Shown here: one piece after another, positions 34,925 through 43,919 of the stretch
Layout: each line of letters starts with the position of its first letter
Numbering within the stretch: the stretch's first letter is position 1
Assembly: GCA_003586115.2 (NCBI GenBank)
Contig: QVOM02000034.1
Span: 132,973,598 to 133,037,597 of the forward strand
DNA length: 64,000 nt
Source: Salvator merianae
Taxonomy: Eukaryota > Chordata > Lepidosauria > Squamata > Teiidae
Reading direction: 5' to 3'
The notes under the pieces: generated by a model
The model's input: the letters and a program-made list of their open reading frames with translations, nothing else
The model's database searches: none
What the model was told of the DNA's origin: nothing
Translations under genes and position numbers: made by a program

Positions 34925-35465
34925 AGAACAAATCCTGTTAGACTAGCCTTTGCTCTTTTCCATTAAGTAATGTCCACAGAAAATTGGGGCATGTGGTAAG
35001 TATTATTTATCCAGACCTCAGCAAAACATTTGACAAAGCGCCTCATGATATTCTACAAAGCAAACTAAATGTGAACTGCATGGCTCTGCTAACAGGTGGA
35101 TCCACAGCAGGCTGGAAAGCTGTATTCAAAAAGGGCTTATTGACAGATTCTCATCAAACTAGAGAGTTTAGTGTGGGCTCAGTACACTTCAATACATTCA
35201 TTAACAGTTTGGACAATAAGGTGGATGAAACTCTTATTAAATTTTCAGAGGCAAAATTAGGTGGGAGAGTGAATGCCCTCAGATGTACAAATAAAATACA
35301 GAACGATCTTGGTACATTGAAGAGCTGGCTTGAAAATGAAAGAATGGAATTCAGCAGAGAAAAATACAAATATTCTGATACAGGATGACTTGACAGTGGC
35401 ACATGTAAAAAAGATATAGGAATTTTAATTGAACTGAGACCGAATATGAAAACTGGCAATGAAAA
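34925..35465 (+). mobile_element. CR1 LINE relic, reverse transcriptase core with a 134-codon open frame
   Basis: The open frame at 34,984-35,388 aligns with the CR1 reverse transcriptase: VVSIIYPDLSKTFDKAPHDI matches the conserved VVYLDxSKAFDxVPHxxL block, then FNTFINSLDNKVDETLIKFS matches FNIFINDLD...SKFADD. The catalytic FADDTKLGG is reduced to FSEAKLGG, so both catalytic aspartates are gone. The expected VTSGVPQGSVLGP segment is shortened, with SVGSVHF in its place. The rest, LGTLKSWLENERMEFSREKY, fits the CR1 thumb region. The frame stayed open by chance after small deletions; it cannot encode an active enzyme. The sequence is more like the CR1 type known from birds than the CR1 at 55.5 kb. 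Confidence 0.85.
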
Positions 35466-35498
35466 CAGAAGAAAAAGGCAATGAATACTTGAAACAGA

Positions 35499-35662
35499 GG
35501 CCCTTTCTGCTCTGAGCCTTATCCTGGATTATATTTGGGAATAGGAGCCTTCCATCCACATGCTGGTGCCACCCGGGGCCTGCCATAGTCTATACCAGAA
35601 TGCGGGTGGTAGGCTCCTCTTTTGGAATATAATCCAGAATAAGGCCCAGTGCAGAAAGAGCC
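35499..35662. mobile_element. PIF/Harbinger-like MITE, 164 bp, AGA target duplication
   Basis: Left end GGCCCTTTCTGCTCTGAG, right end CCAGTGCAGAAAGAGCC. AGA sits outside both ends (35,496-35,498 and 35,663-35,665). Near the ends TATCCTGGATTATATT faces AATATAATCCAGAATA inverted. The AGA site departs from the TTA/TAA seen in the other copies, which may reflect mutation or relaxed targeting. Confidence 0.85.
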
Positions 35663-35665
35663 AGA

Positions 35666-36352
35666 GTTCTATGAAAAGAGATAGAAAGAGCTAAGTATGC
35701 TTTAGTATGAGAAGAGAAAGTTGTGAAAAAGGCATGATAGCATACTTAATAGATTCTATAGGCAGGTTTTTCCCTGTTTTCCCTGTATTGTACTATTTCT
35801 GCAACTTATATTTTTACTGAAACCACCAAAGGAGGGTTGCTCAGAAAGACTATCAGAAATATAAAAGCACGATAATCTGTGTAAAATACAAATGCAGTAT
35901 TGCTGCTCCTAAAGCCACACCTTCTAGTGAACTTTGCCACAGCCATATAAAAGGCCACAGTTATTTTCCAATATATATATGGCAGATGGAGAAGAAACAA
36001 TGTAAAGTTTCCCTGAGGCACCCAGAGAGTTCATGGCTCAATTGAAATCTCTCATGAGAGACTTCCAGCTAATTCAGTACATATAGCTCCTTTGGTACAC
36101 AAGGTCTATTAATATTTCTTTCCCTTTGGAAAAAAAATGTGTGTGAGTTGGGGAAATCATATTTTTATAAACTGTACAGGAAGCCATACTACTTTCCTAT
36201 TTATAGCTGGACTGGTAGACAATTTTAGTCCAGGTTTGTCTGGGCATCTATGGTTGCAATCAACCTCTGCCCATTCTCCAAAGAGGAGGCATCCATAGAC
36301 CTATGCTTCTGGAACTTTTGATTAAATTTAATTGTTTCCACTCCTAAAGACT
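35666..36352. other. unique non-coding stretch
   Basis: No gene or repeat recognised. Confidence 0.45.
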
Positions 36353-37325
36353 TAGGGTAGGATGATACTGGGATTTTTAAAATTGTCTCAGTAAGAATGA
36401 GTGCATAATTCCCAGGCATACAAAAACAGGCCTTCCAAACACATTTACCCAAACATATAGCTCCAAGCTTACTGAAAGTGCAGCCTATTCACTGCAACAG
36501 TCAATCTAGCATGACTGCAAGGGGTGCTGCCTACTGATTGGCTACTGGGTGGGAAATCCCTACCTCTCGCTCTAGCACTTTCCTCCTGCTTAACTCCCAG
36601 GGTTTTGTTTTTTTCAGAAATGAAAAAGAGAAGGAGAAGCAAACAAAATCATTTTTAAAAGAATTTCATTTTGGCAGAAGAATGAAAAGTCATCTCTCTC
36701 TCTCCCCACTCTGCATTTGCTTTTTAAATACATTTCTAAAGAAAGCAGAATAGGAGTATTTTTTTTTATAGTTCCAGTTTCAGCTTCCTTCTGCAGGATT
36801 TGCTTATTTGGAATTGAGTTCAAGGACATTAGTGACAGTTACCAGATGGTGAAGGCAGCTGATTGGCCAGTGTGGGGTGCTGGTGTGGCAACACCTCACC
36901 CAGCTTGGCCCCCAAGGCATCCACTCCTTTGGAGACACACCATCAGCAGGAAACTCTGCCTAGTTTCTGGCAAGGCATCCCTGCTGCCAGCTGCAGCTTT
37001 CTCTAGCAGCAACCTCTCTTCTACTCTCTGCTCCAGTCCATGGTGGCAGTGCTGCTGTTGCTGCTAGTTCCCCTGATTGGCTGATGGGTTCCTGTGGGCC
37101 TTACTGGTTGCCCCACTGTAACAGCCAATTCCAGGCTGTGATTGGGTGGAGGAGTTCCTCGCCCAATCCTGTCAAAGCAGTGAAGCGACCCGAGAGTTGT
37201 TCTTTCCCGTTGATTGAAGAGCACAGAATTACAGGCTTGGAGGCAGGGCAAGGAGTATTTTTATTTCCAGTCTGTCCCCCCAGACTCAGATTCACCCTGA
37301 ATGTGACCCTAAACACTGGTCCTGT
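36353..37325 (+). repeat. unnamed dispersed repeat family, copy 2 (about 0.97 kb)
   Basis: Starts TAGGGTAGGATGATACTGG. It shares GTAAGAATGAGTGCA with copy 1 (TAAGAATGAGCTCAC) and TACTGATTGGCTACTGGGTG with copy 3 (TCACTGATTGGCCACTGGGT, inverted). The right part has GCGACCCGAGAGTTGTTCTT and ACAGGCTTGGAGGCAGGGCA, close to copy 1. TGATTGG (inverted CCAAT) occurs at least three times. It is the longest of the three copies and contains extra G+C-rich sequence at about 36,880-37,080 that I could not match in copies 1 and 3. No coding potential is recognised; frames of 70-116 codons are by-products. Confidence 0.7.
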
Positions 37326-38541
37326 GGTATATCTTTAGAATTTGGAACATACCAGAGTTTATCTTAGCTCCATACCCGTTTCTTTTATCGTTAAAACCAT
37401 GGTATATCATCTTCTGTTTGGCTATTATCAGGATTTTTTTTTTTAAAAACCAACATATTTTAAAAAGAATACTAGAGCTGTCTGACATGCCACCCACTAC
37501 AGACAAAGGGCGCAGCTGCACAATAAGGTAACTTATGTGATATGGATGCCATTCCTGGCTCCTATCTTTGGAGACTGGAGAATGAATGTTTTGCAGACTT
37601 CATAGTTGAAAGCTGGGGAGAGTCGACACTGCATTGTAAATGGCCCACTTCCAGGATTGTTTCTGAAATCTGACGAAATGCCTCTCAACTCTGCATGTTG
37701 CTTGTGCTGCTCCAGCATTCCATATAGTGATGGCTGTGACTCAGGAGATCACTTCAGAGTGGCCTACCATTGGTGCGCTCTTCAGGACAGTTTTTGGACA
37801 GGGCAATGCTCCAAGCAAAAGGCTCATGTGGCCAGAAGCTTTCCGCCTAGGGGCTGCTCTGGCAAGCAAATACTGTGTTCCAAGCAACATATAGCATGGT
37901 CTGTAGGAATGGTGTAGAATCTGTTTAAGACTACAACCTCAGAAAATTAATTATCAATGTAGCCACATGCATACACCGAGAGACTAGACTGATCACTACC
38001 CCTCCAAAGCATTTCCTATAGTCGTGTGTCACACAAGGAAGATATGCATGCGTGTGGAAGACAAATGGATGTTGAGCTTAGCAAGAAGAAAATCATCTTC
38101 ATGAAAGAGGACATAACTTTTATAGAAAAGCAAAGGAAAATCTCCAAACTAGTAGCTCTCAGGCCAACAATCAGATATTCAATATGTATGAAAATGACAA
38201 CAAAACAGAACAAAAACCCATGCAATCTCATCCACCAATAATTTGCTTTTAATCCTGTGACCCCAGACATGACATGGCATCTCTGTGTGGTCCCCTGGTT
38301 GCTGCTAAAGCCTTCTTTGTTGCCTGTGAGATGAGCAGGTGATTTAAAACACAGAACTCTCCCTACAAATCTTCCAACGTTTGATGTTTGGATGCTCATC
38401 ACCTTTTTTCTGTTAGCTAATATTGTGTGTGTGTGTATCTATATATCTATATATATAAGCTTGAAGAGTTACCAAGCTTGCTATTTAGGGTGTGTTCAGG
38501 CAGGAATGACAGCAGAAACTAAGGGCAGAGAATTCGGAATT
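37326..38541. other. unique non-coding stretch
   Basis: No gene. Contains a short GT/TA simple repeat at 38,427-38,457. Frames of about 100-128 codons have no recognisable domain. Confidence 0.45.
38427..38457 (+). repeat. GT/TATC simple repeat
   Basis: GTGTGTGTGT followed by ATCTATATATCTATATATAT. Confidence 0.85.
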
Positions 38542-38544
38542 TTA

Positions 38545-38684
38545 GGGCCTGTTTGCACTTTTTACCATGCTGTATGCTAGTGCAGACTATGGCAGTGGAG
38601 CCTGCCATAATCTGCACCAGCATGCAGATGGCAGGTTCCTATTCTGGGATATAATTCAGAATAAGGCCCAGTGCAGAAAGGGCC
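38545..38684. mobile_element. PIF/Harbinger-like MITE, 140 bp, TTA target duplication
   Basis: Left end GGGCCTGTTTGCACTTT, right end AGTGCAGAAAGGGCC, TTA outside both ends (38,542-38,544 and 38,685-38,687). The inside has CTAGTGCAGACTATGGCAG and its imperfect inverse CTGCCATAATCTGCACCAG. It has no coding capacity. Confidence 0.9.
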
Positions 38685-39251
38685 TTATACAGTTTTCCTA
38701 AAATACCTTCCCTTTGCCTCCTCTGCTGAATCCTTTTGTGCTAGGTCTCCAGAATAAACTTGGTGCATTAACTCCTTAAAATGTACTCCATAACCTGTCA
38801 AGCAACACTGGTAATATTATGTAAAAATAATAAAAGGAATAGTAAAGTGTATTCTACCCTGAAAAGTTGGAAAAAAGAAACAAATCTGTTCTCTACCTTA
38901 TGACCTTCGGTGCAGAGGATTTGTAATGATCTTTTTCATATGTAGTGCCCATAGCAAACATCTGAGTGTACAACCTGGAAAGATGTCTCGATCTGTTGAA
39001 ATGGTATCTGTTTTCTCAGTAACACAGAAATGTATGTCTACTGTCTTTGGCATTCTCCCCCCCCCCCCACTTCCTGCCTATTTGCCCATTCAAACACTAA
39101 CTAGCTTCAATCCTGCTTATTTTTTTGAGATCACCCAAAGTTAGCTAGGTGAGACATGCTGAAGCATCTGCCTAAAAACTTGTTAATTGTTAATTCATTG
39201 TGTCAGGGTAAGGTGCTCTGAGTAAACTGACAAAGGGTCGGTTTGCACTTA

Positions 39252-39516
39252 GGACCTTTCTGCACTTGACTTTATTCTGGATTATTGTAAGCCGCCCCGA
39301 GTCTTCGGAGAGGGGCGGCATATAAATCTAATAAATAAATAAATATAAATCTAATAAATAAATAAATTATATCCCAGAATAGGGACCTGCTGTCCACATG
39401 TTAGTACAGATTACAGCAGGCCCCAGGTGGGGCCTGCTACAGTTCATACTAGTATGCAGATGGCAGGTCCCTATTCCAGGATATAATCTGGAATAAGGCC
39501 AAGTGCAGAAAGGTCC
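39252..39516. mobile_element. PIF/Harbinger-like MITE, TTA target duplication, interrupted by an insertion
   Basis: Left end GGACCTTTCTGCACTTG, right end AAGTGCAGAAAGGTCC, a near-perfect inverted pair, with TTA outside both ends (39,249-39,251 and 39,517-39,519). The element itself is about 180 bp, plus an 80-bp L2-type tail at 39,286-39,365 and its 5-bp duplication. The inner palindrome (GGGACCTGCTGTCCACATG facing GCAGATGGCAGGTCCC) is intact apart from this. Confidence 0.92.
39286..39365 (+). mobile_element. L2-type 3' tail inserted in the MITE, 5-bp TSD
   Basis: TGTAAGCCGCCCCGAGTCTT, then CGGAGAGGGGCGGCATATAA, then a repeated TCTAATAAATAAATAAA tail. GCCGCCCC and GGGGCGGC make a stem. ATTAT flanks both ends (39,281-39,285 and 39,366-39,370), which fits target-primed retrotransposition. 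Only the 3' end was copied, or it is a SINE sharing this tail. It must be younger than the MITE. Confidence 0.88.
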
Positions 39517-39519
39517 TTA

Positions 39520-39950
39520 ATGTCCTGGTATACCATACCAGCCTGGTAAGGATCAAACATAGAGGTGACCATCCACACTTCAAGGGCTAGTAAAAGCCCA
39601 AGCTGGATTACCAGCACTTGAAATGTAGATTGCCCAACCAGGCAGGCTGGATTGCCATGGCAATGATTGCAGCAACATCTGGCACATGCCTGGTCATTGC
39701 CATGGCAATTGAGATGCAACATGTAACTCTGCAGTTGCATCCATGCTGCCACACCCACTTGCAGTGTCACACCTGGAAGAGGGTGTGAACACTGGTGCCC
39801 TGGAGCTCACTAGCTGCTCCTGGTCAAGCTGCAGACAACATTTAATTGTCTATAGCTAGTGACTTCCAAGAACAGCTTTGAGTGTTCTGAGACGTGGTGG
39901 TGTGCAGACAGGCCTATCCAGTGAGTGGACCATTGCTTACTAGTAGTAAG
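39520..39950 (+). repeat. unnamed divergent repeat pair, copy 1
   Basis: This block aligns loosely with 40,470-40,930. Shared parts include GCTGCTCCTGGTCAAGCTGC against GCTTCTCCTGGTCATGTTGT, and TGCACCTGGAAG against CACACCTGGAAG. It contains ATTGCCATGGCAAT twice (itself a palindrome). It is probably an old non-autonomous DNA transposon. The 99-codon minus frame here is not supported as a gene. Confidence 0.5.
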
Positions 39951-40059
39951 TATGAACAAGCTCAAAGTGTATTTTGCAACTTGTACTAACTATATAGTTG
40001 TCTGAATAGTCTCCTTTAAGTAGGGAGCCTAGGAAAGCAGAACTATTCAATAAGAATAT

Positions 40060-40130
40060 CCTTCCTTCCTTCCTTCCTTCCTTCCTTCCTTCCTTCCTTC
40101 CTTCCTTCCTTCCTTCCTTCCTTCCTTCCA
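40060..40130 (+). repeat. CCTT microsatellite
   Basis: About seventeen CCTT units in an almost pure run, the second long polypyrimidine tract in the window. Confidence 0.95.
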
Positions 40131-40169
40131 GTAATTCTGTCCTACTCTGCATCTGAAGGTCTCAGGAAT

Positions 40170-40450
40170 GTCCCAACATTCAATAAAAGCAAAACCAATA
40201 AAACAGTATAAAACTCGTTTAAAATATAATCCTCCCTCCCAGCAGAGTTACCTACAAAGCTAGACATCAAAGACCTGCATGAAGAGGTATGTTTTAACAA
40301 GGTGCTGAAAGCCATATAATGTTGGTGCCTGGCATACCTCCAATGGAAGACTGTTCCAAGGCTTGGAGCCCAGCAAAGAAGAGATCCTTTTGTATGTCAC
40401 CATTCTCCACACCTCTGAGGATGGCAGAATTACAAGACCTCTCCTTTTAT
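40170..40450 (-). mobile_element. L2-tailed interspersed repeat
   Basis: CATCAAAGACCTGCATGAAG then AGGTATGTTTTAACAAGGTG, then CATATAATGTTGGTGCCTGG, parallels the copy at 13.06-13.14 kb (CATATAATGTAGACCTCTGG). It follows AATAAAACAGTATAAAACTC, the A-rich part expected near the 3' end. Minus-strand orientation. No open frame survives. Confidence 0.65.
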
Positions 40451-40469
40451 TCTTAGGATGTTTTTGGAC

Positions 40470-40930
40470 TTGCCACTTTAGAATGGGATAATTCTAAGAG
40501 GCCCTAGACTTCAAGACCAGCAGGACACCAGCATTCACAGTGCAAATGCTGGTATTCTGCTCCCAAAGTTTATCATGGCAGTAGCTAGGAAGCATCCAGC
40601 TACTGCCATGGTGACCTGCAATGCCATGGACTGCATGGGTGCACACAGATGTGATTGCACAATCATGCAGGTGCAGCCGTGGTATGCAGTGTGGCCATGC
40701 ATTTGCACCTGGAAGTCAATTTGAATGTACTTGACTGAGAGCAGGATAGCTTCTCCTGGTCATGTTGTGGAGAACAAATTAGTGTTTCACAGCTAGCCAT
40801 GATTGGGAGCAGCTGTGGGCTTCTATTGATCATGTGGGCCTCCACATGGTACGGACACACTTAGCTAGTGATAAGGGTTTTTTCACACTTTAAGCTAGTG
40901 AGCATCCTTATTAAAGTGTGAAAAGTCCCT
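40470..40930 (+). repeat. unnamed divergent repeat pair, copy 2
   Basis: Partner of 39,520-39,950, same strand. Its right end carries an 18-bp unit, TTAAAGTGTGAAAAGTCC, in tandem copies at about 40,913-40,950. Boundaries are approximate. Confidence 0.5.
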
Positions 40931-40950
40931 TAAAGTGTGAAAAGTCCCTT
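40913..40950 (+). repeat. 18-bp tandem repeat, two copies
   Basis: TTAAAGTGTGAAAAGTCC occurs twice with no mismatch, followed by a partial third copy (TTAAAGTGCAAAAA). Confidence 0.8.
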
Positions 40951-41267
40951 AAAGTGCAAAAATGCAGGTCTATCAAAAGCAAAGCAAACAAAAACACAGC
41001 CACCTGTTAAAAAAATGCAAAAGATCCATGGATAAAAGTACTTGTGATACCTGAAGAAGGAAATGAAGAAGCAAGACCGACAATCAAACTTATGTCTGAT
41101 TCCCTGACTTGCCTATCTGTCATGTATATTGCAAACCATAATAGAAACAAAGTAGTCATCATGGCAAACAGACTTGTAGGGTGAAGTTTCCAGGCTTCCC
41201 CCTAACACTTAGACCTGAATTCTAAGGTAAGTATAAGCATGTTTATGTATATTTATTCTGGAAAAAA

Positions 41268-41446
41268 GGAGGAGCTGTAGCTCCGTGATAATGCAAACTG
41301 CCCCTTAGCAGAAGTCTGCTGGTTCGATCCCTAGCCTCTCTGTAGAAGTGGGTGATCGCAAATCACTTCTGTATTTCTGCCAAGAAAACTGAACAGAGAT
41401 GCCTGTGAAGACACCCATGCAGTTAACTCAGTGGTGCCTAGTAACA
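41268..41446 (+). mobile_element. Sauria-type tRNA SINE, imperfect TSD
   Basis: Head GGAGCTGTAGCTCCGTGATA (A box region), B box GGTTCGATCCC that matches the RNA polymerase III consensus well, then the same 3' body as the SINE at 23.9 kb: CACTTCTGTATTTCTGCCAA and AGAGATGCC. The tail is shortened to TAGTAACAA. ATTCTGGAAAAAA on the left is repeated as ATTCTGGAGAAAAA on the right with one base difference. Confidence 0.88.
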
Positions 41447-42889
41447 ATTCTGGAGAAAAAAACCAGCCCTATTTGGCTGTTAGTGCTGTTGAGTTAAGCA
41501 ATAATTACAGGGCAAACAGATTGGGTGGAGGAATTTTGGACAAAAACTCAACAGGGCCTCTAATCTGGATGAGAAGCATATCTTGTTTGAATTCTGAAGT
41601 GACTTTTTCTCAAAAATAAATATGAACAGCTAAATTAAGTTTTCTTTTGAAAGCATATTTGACATCATGTGCAATTTGACCTCCCTAGCTAGTGAGACTA
41701 AAATTCTGAAGTGGCCATAAAGCACTGGAAGTTTAGTTCATTAATTGTGCACTTGCAAAAAGAAATATTGCTTCAGATTCATAAGGTTCCAAATTCTGCA
41801 GCAGACTCTGGATTGCTGCACAAAAATAAAATTTCTCATAGAGACGAGAGCAGATGACAAATTATGCTGCTAATTGGAATCTAAAGTCTTGCTCGTGCTA
41901 ATTATAATGCAGGCAGAGCCAGGTGACTCTGAGGATAATGATATAATATCAGTTCTTAGCACTTGTCCCTCTCATTCTGTTTTCACAGCTCAGAACTAAT
42001 TAATGTTCTTTATAGTTTGAGGGAGGGTTACAGAAGTTCACTCATTAAAAATGACCTGCTGAAGAAAAGCAAGTTGGAGTCCTTTTTTCCTCTTTCAAGG
42101 AAAGGCCCCAAATAAGTTTTGTTAAGCCTTCTCTTTTAGTGAATTATGGATATGTGAACAAATCTGCTGGCTGTGAGAGGTTCTATTTATGTGTAATGTA
42201 TGCCTTATATGCAGACATAGCTTATGAATTGCAAACTCGGTGTCTGAGTGCCAATCCTAATGTACCAAAAATGGAGAGAGAGTCATCAGCAGGGTTGGCA
42301 AACCTTGAGGTTTGCAGAAGTGCAAACCAACCAAGAAAATTTAGTAAAAATCTCCACAAAAGTAAGGGAACCTTGTAGCCAAAAATTACCAGAATGGTTG
42401 GTGAGCCTGGAATACTGATTGGTTAATAGGGTAGGACAGCTGAAAACCAAGGAGAATGGAATCCTCTGGCCACCTGCACTCTAAAGAGGAGTGAACTACG
42501 TTCAGCAATGTATTGTTGACCCTCTTGTATGATTGTTTTGAAAAAACTACCTTTCCATTTTCTCATTTATCCTTTCCTGCTGAGCATTCCATGCTAATTC
42601 AATTGAATGCTAGGTGTGTTTATTCTTTAGAAAATGTTCTTAGCCTAATTTGGACCCTGGGCAGAGTGGACAGGCTTCATCTCGTGAGAACTGACAACTT
42701 TGCTCCAGAAACAGCTAGGAACAGCAGATTTAAGGCTGGTATTATTGGCAAGCTGTCTTTCTGGAAGCTTATCATCGAGCACCTAGCTTCCTGTTGAGAA
42801 AGACCCTGAGATGGTTTTGAAAAATCAGATTGGTGCCTGTCTTGAAAATATATTTTGAAATTATTGCTGCAGGAAATTGGGATATAGAG
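41447..42889. other. unique stretch, possible regulatory DNA
   Basis: No gene and no transposon recognised. The 41,640-42,010 part is listed separately as a candidate conserved element. Confidence 0.45.
41640..42010. promoter_or_regulatory. candidate conserved non-coding element
   Basis: A repeat-free block with TTCATTAATTGTGC, GCAGATGACAAATTATGC, GCTAATTGGAATC, GTGCTAATTATAATGC and GAACTAATTAATGTTC. Repeated TAATT cores plus a CAGATG E-box recall developmental enhancers. This is only a guess from motifs. Confidence 0.28.
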
Positions 42890-42897
42890 ATGTAAAC

Positions 42898-43612
42898 TAG
42901 GGGTGTGCACGAAGCTTCGTACCACCCGAATTTCGATCGAATTTCGTGATTTCATTCCCTTCGCATCGAATGCGAAGGGCAACAGAAATCACGAAATCGA
43001 ATTGCGAAGGTCCCTCAATTTTCGATGCATTTCGGGACCTTCGCAATTTGCCACTGTCTCATCCCCCTAGGCTGACAGCGCGCGCGCTGACAGCCTAGGG
43101 TGAATCAGGCAGGCAGCGAGCGGAAGAGGAGAAAACTCAAGTTGATTTTTCTTCTCTTCCGCTTGCCGTCTCATCCCCCTAGGCTGTCAGCACATGTGGG
43201 AGACGAAAGAAATCAACAGGAAGGAAGGGAGGGATTCCCTTCCCGGTGATTTCTCTGCTCTCCCGCCAGCTCTCTGATTTACCCCACTCTGTCAGCGCGC
43301 ACGCTGACAAGAGTAGGGTGAATCAGACAGCCGGCGGGAGACGAGAGAAATCAACAGGAAGGAAGGGAGAGATTCCCTTCCCGGTGATTTCTCTCGTCTC
43401 CTGCCGGCTCTCTGATTTACCCTACTCTGTCAGCGCGCGTGCTGACAGAGTAGGGTGAATCAGGGAGCCAGCAGCGAGCGGAAGAGGAGAAAAACTCAAT
43501 TGGAAACGAAAAGCGCCCTTTTCGCGCCTCTCGTTTTCGAGCGAAAACGAAGCCCCGGTGCTTCGCAGGGCTGCGAAGCGAAGAAGGGAAATTGCCTTCG
43601 TGCACATCCCTA
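42898..43612. mobile_element. 715-bp hAT-type non-autonomous element with palindromic, tandemly repeated core; perfect 8-bp TSD
   Basis: Ends TAGGGGTGTGCACGAAG and CTTCGTGCACATCCCTA are inverted copies with one mismatch in 17. ATGTAAAC flanks both sides (42,890-42,897 and 43,613-43,620). The inside is a stack of palindromes: CCCTTCGCAT/ATGCGAAGGG at 42,957-42,979, GCGAAGGTCCC/GGGACCTTCGC at 43,004-43,045, and a near-perfect CCTAGGCTGACAGCGCG repeat at about 43,066-43,099. A unit beginning GAAATCAACAGGAAGGAAGG occurs at 43,209 and again at 43,347 (138-bp period); each unit is itself built of inverted halves. GAGCGGAAGAGGAGAAAA brackets the array at 43,118 and 43,476. It is rich in CpG in contrast to its flanks. 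No transposase is encoded; frames on both strands are by-products of the repeats. Confidence 0.93.
43209..43486 (+). repeat. 138-bp tandem repeat of palindromic units
   Basis: Two copies of a unit carrying GAAATCAACAGG, TTCCCTTCCCGGTGATTTC, TCTCTGATTTACCC, a CTGTCAGCGCGC/GCTGACA stem, and AGTAGGGTGAATCAG. Differences between copies are few, so the duplication is recent relative to the old repeats nearby. The array lies inside the hAT-type element. Confidence 0.88.
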
Positions 43613-43620
43613 ATGTAAAC

Positions 43621-43919
43621 CTATCAAAATTCCCAATACTAGTGAGTGTATTTATTAAAAGGTAAAAAGTTTTTCTGTCTTCACTTAGAATGAAGTGAAT
43701 GTGGGTATATTTGCTGTCCTGAGATGAGTTGATTTTCACATCAGCAACAACATAGGATAGAAAATTGGAAAGACACATGGACTCAGAGAAAGTGAAAGAA
43801 GTGGAGAGAGAGAGGAGTTGCTGGAAGAAAATACAGAATAATTAAACTGGGAAGTATGTGTGGGACCAGTGTGAACAAAAAAACAAAAAGTAGGTGAAAC
43901 AGGGAAATGCAGGATCAGT
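43621..43919. other. short unique non-coding stretch
   Basis: Nothing recognised between the hAT-type element and the CR1 fragment. Confidence 0.5.

Noticed and set aside
38016..38402. 128-codon minus-strand frame with hydrophobic runs that could suggest membrane segments
   Set aside because: Hydrophobic runs arise readily from AT-rich reverse frames; there is no family match or supporting context.
41268..41345. Functional tRNA gene
   Set aside because: Good B box (GGTTCGATCCC) but stems do not pair well and the sequence continues into a Sauria-type SINE body.
43246..43778. Several open frames of 62-118 codons on both strands
   Set aside because: They fall mostly on the palindromic 138-bp tandem array, where open frames occur in mirror pairs; the shared peptides reflect the repeat, not selection.
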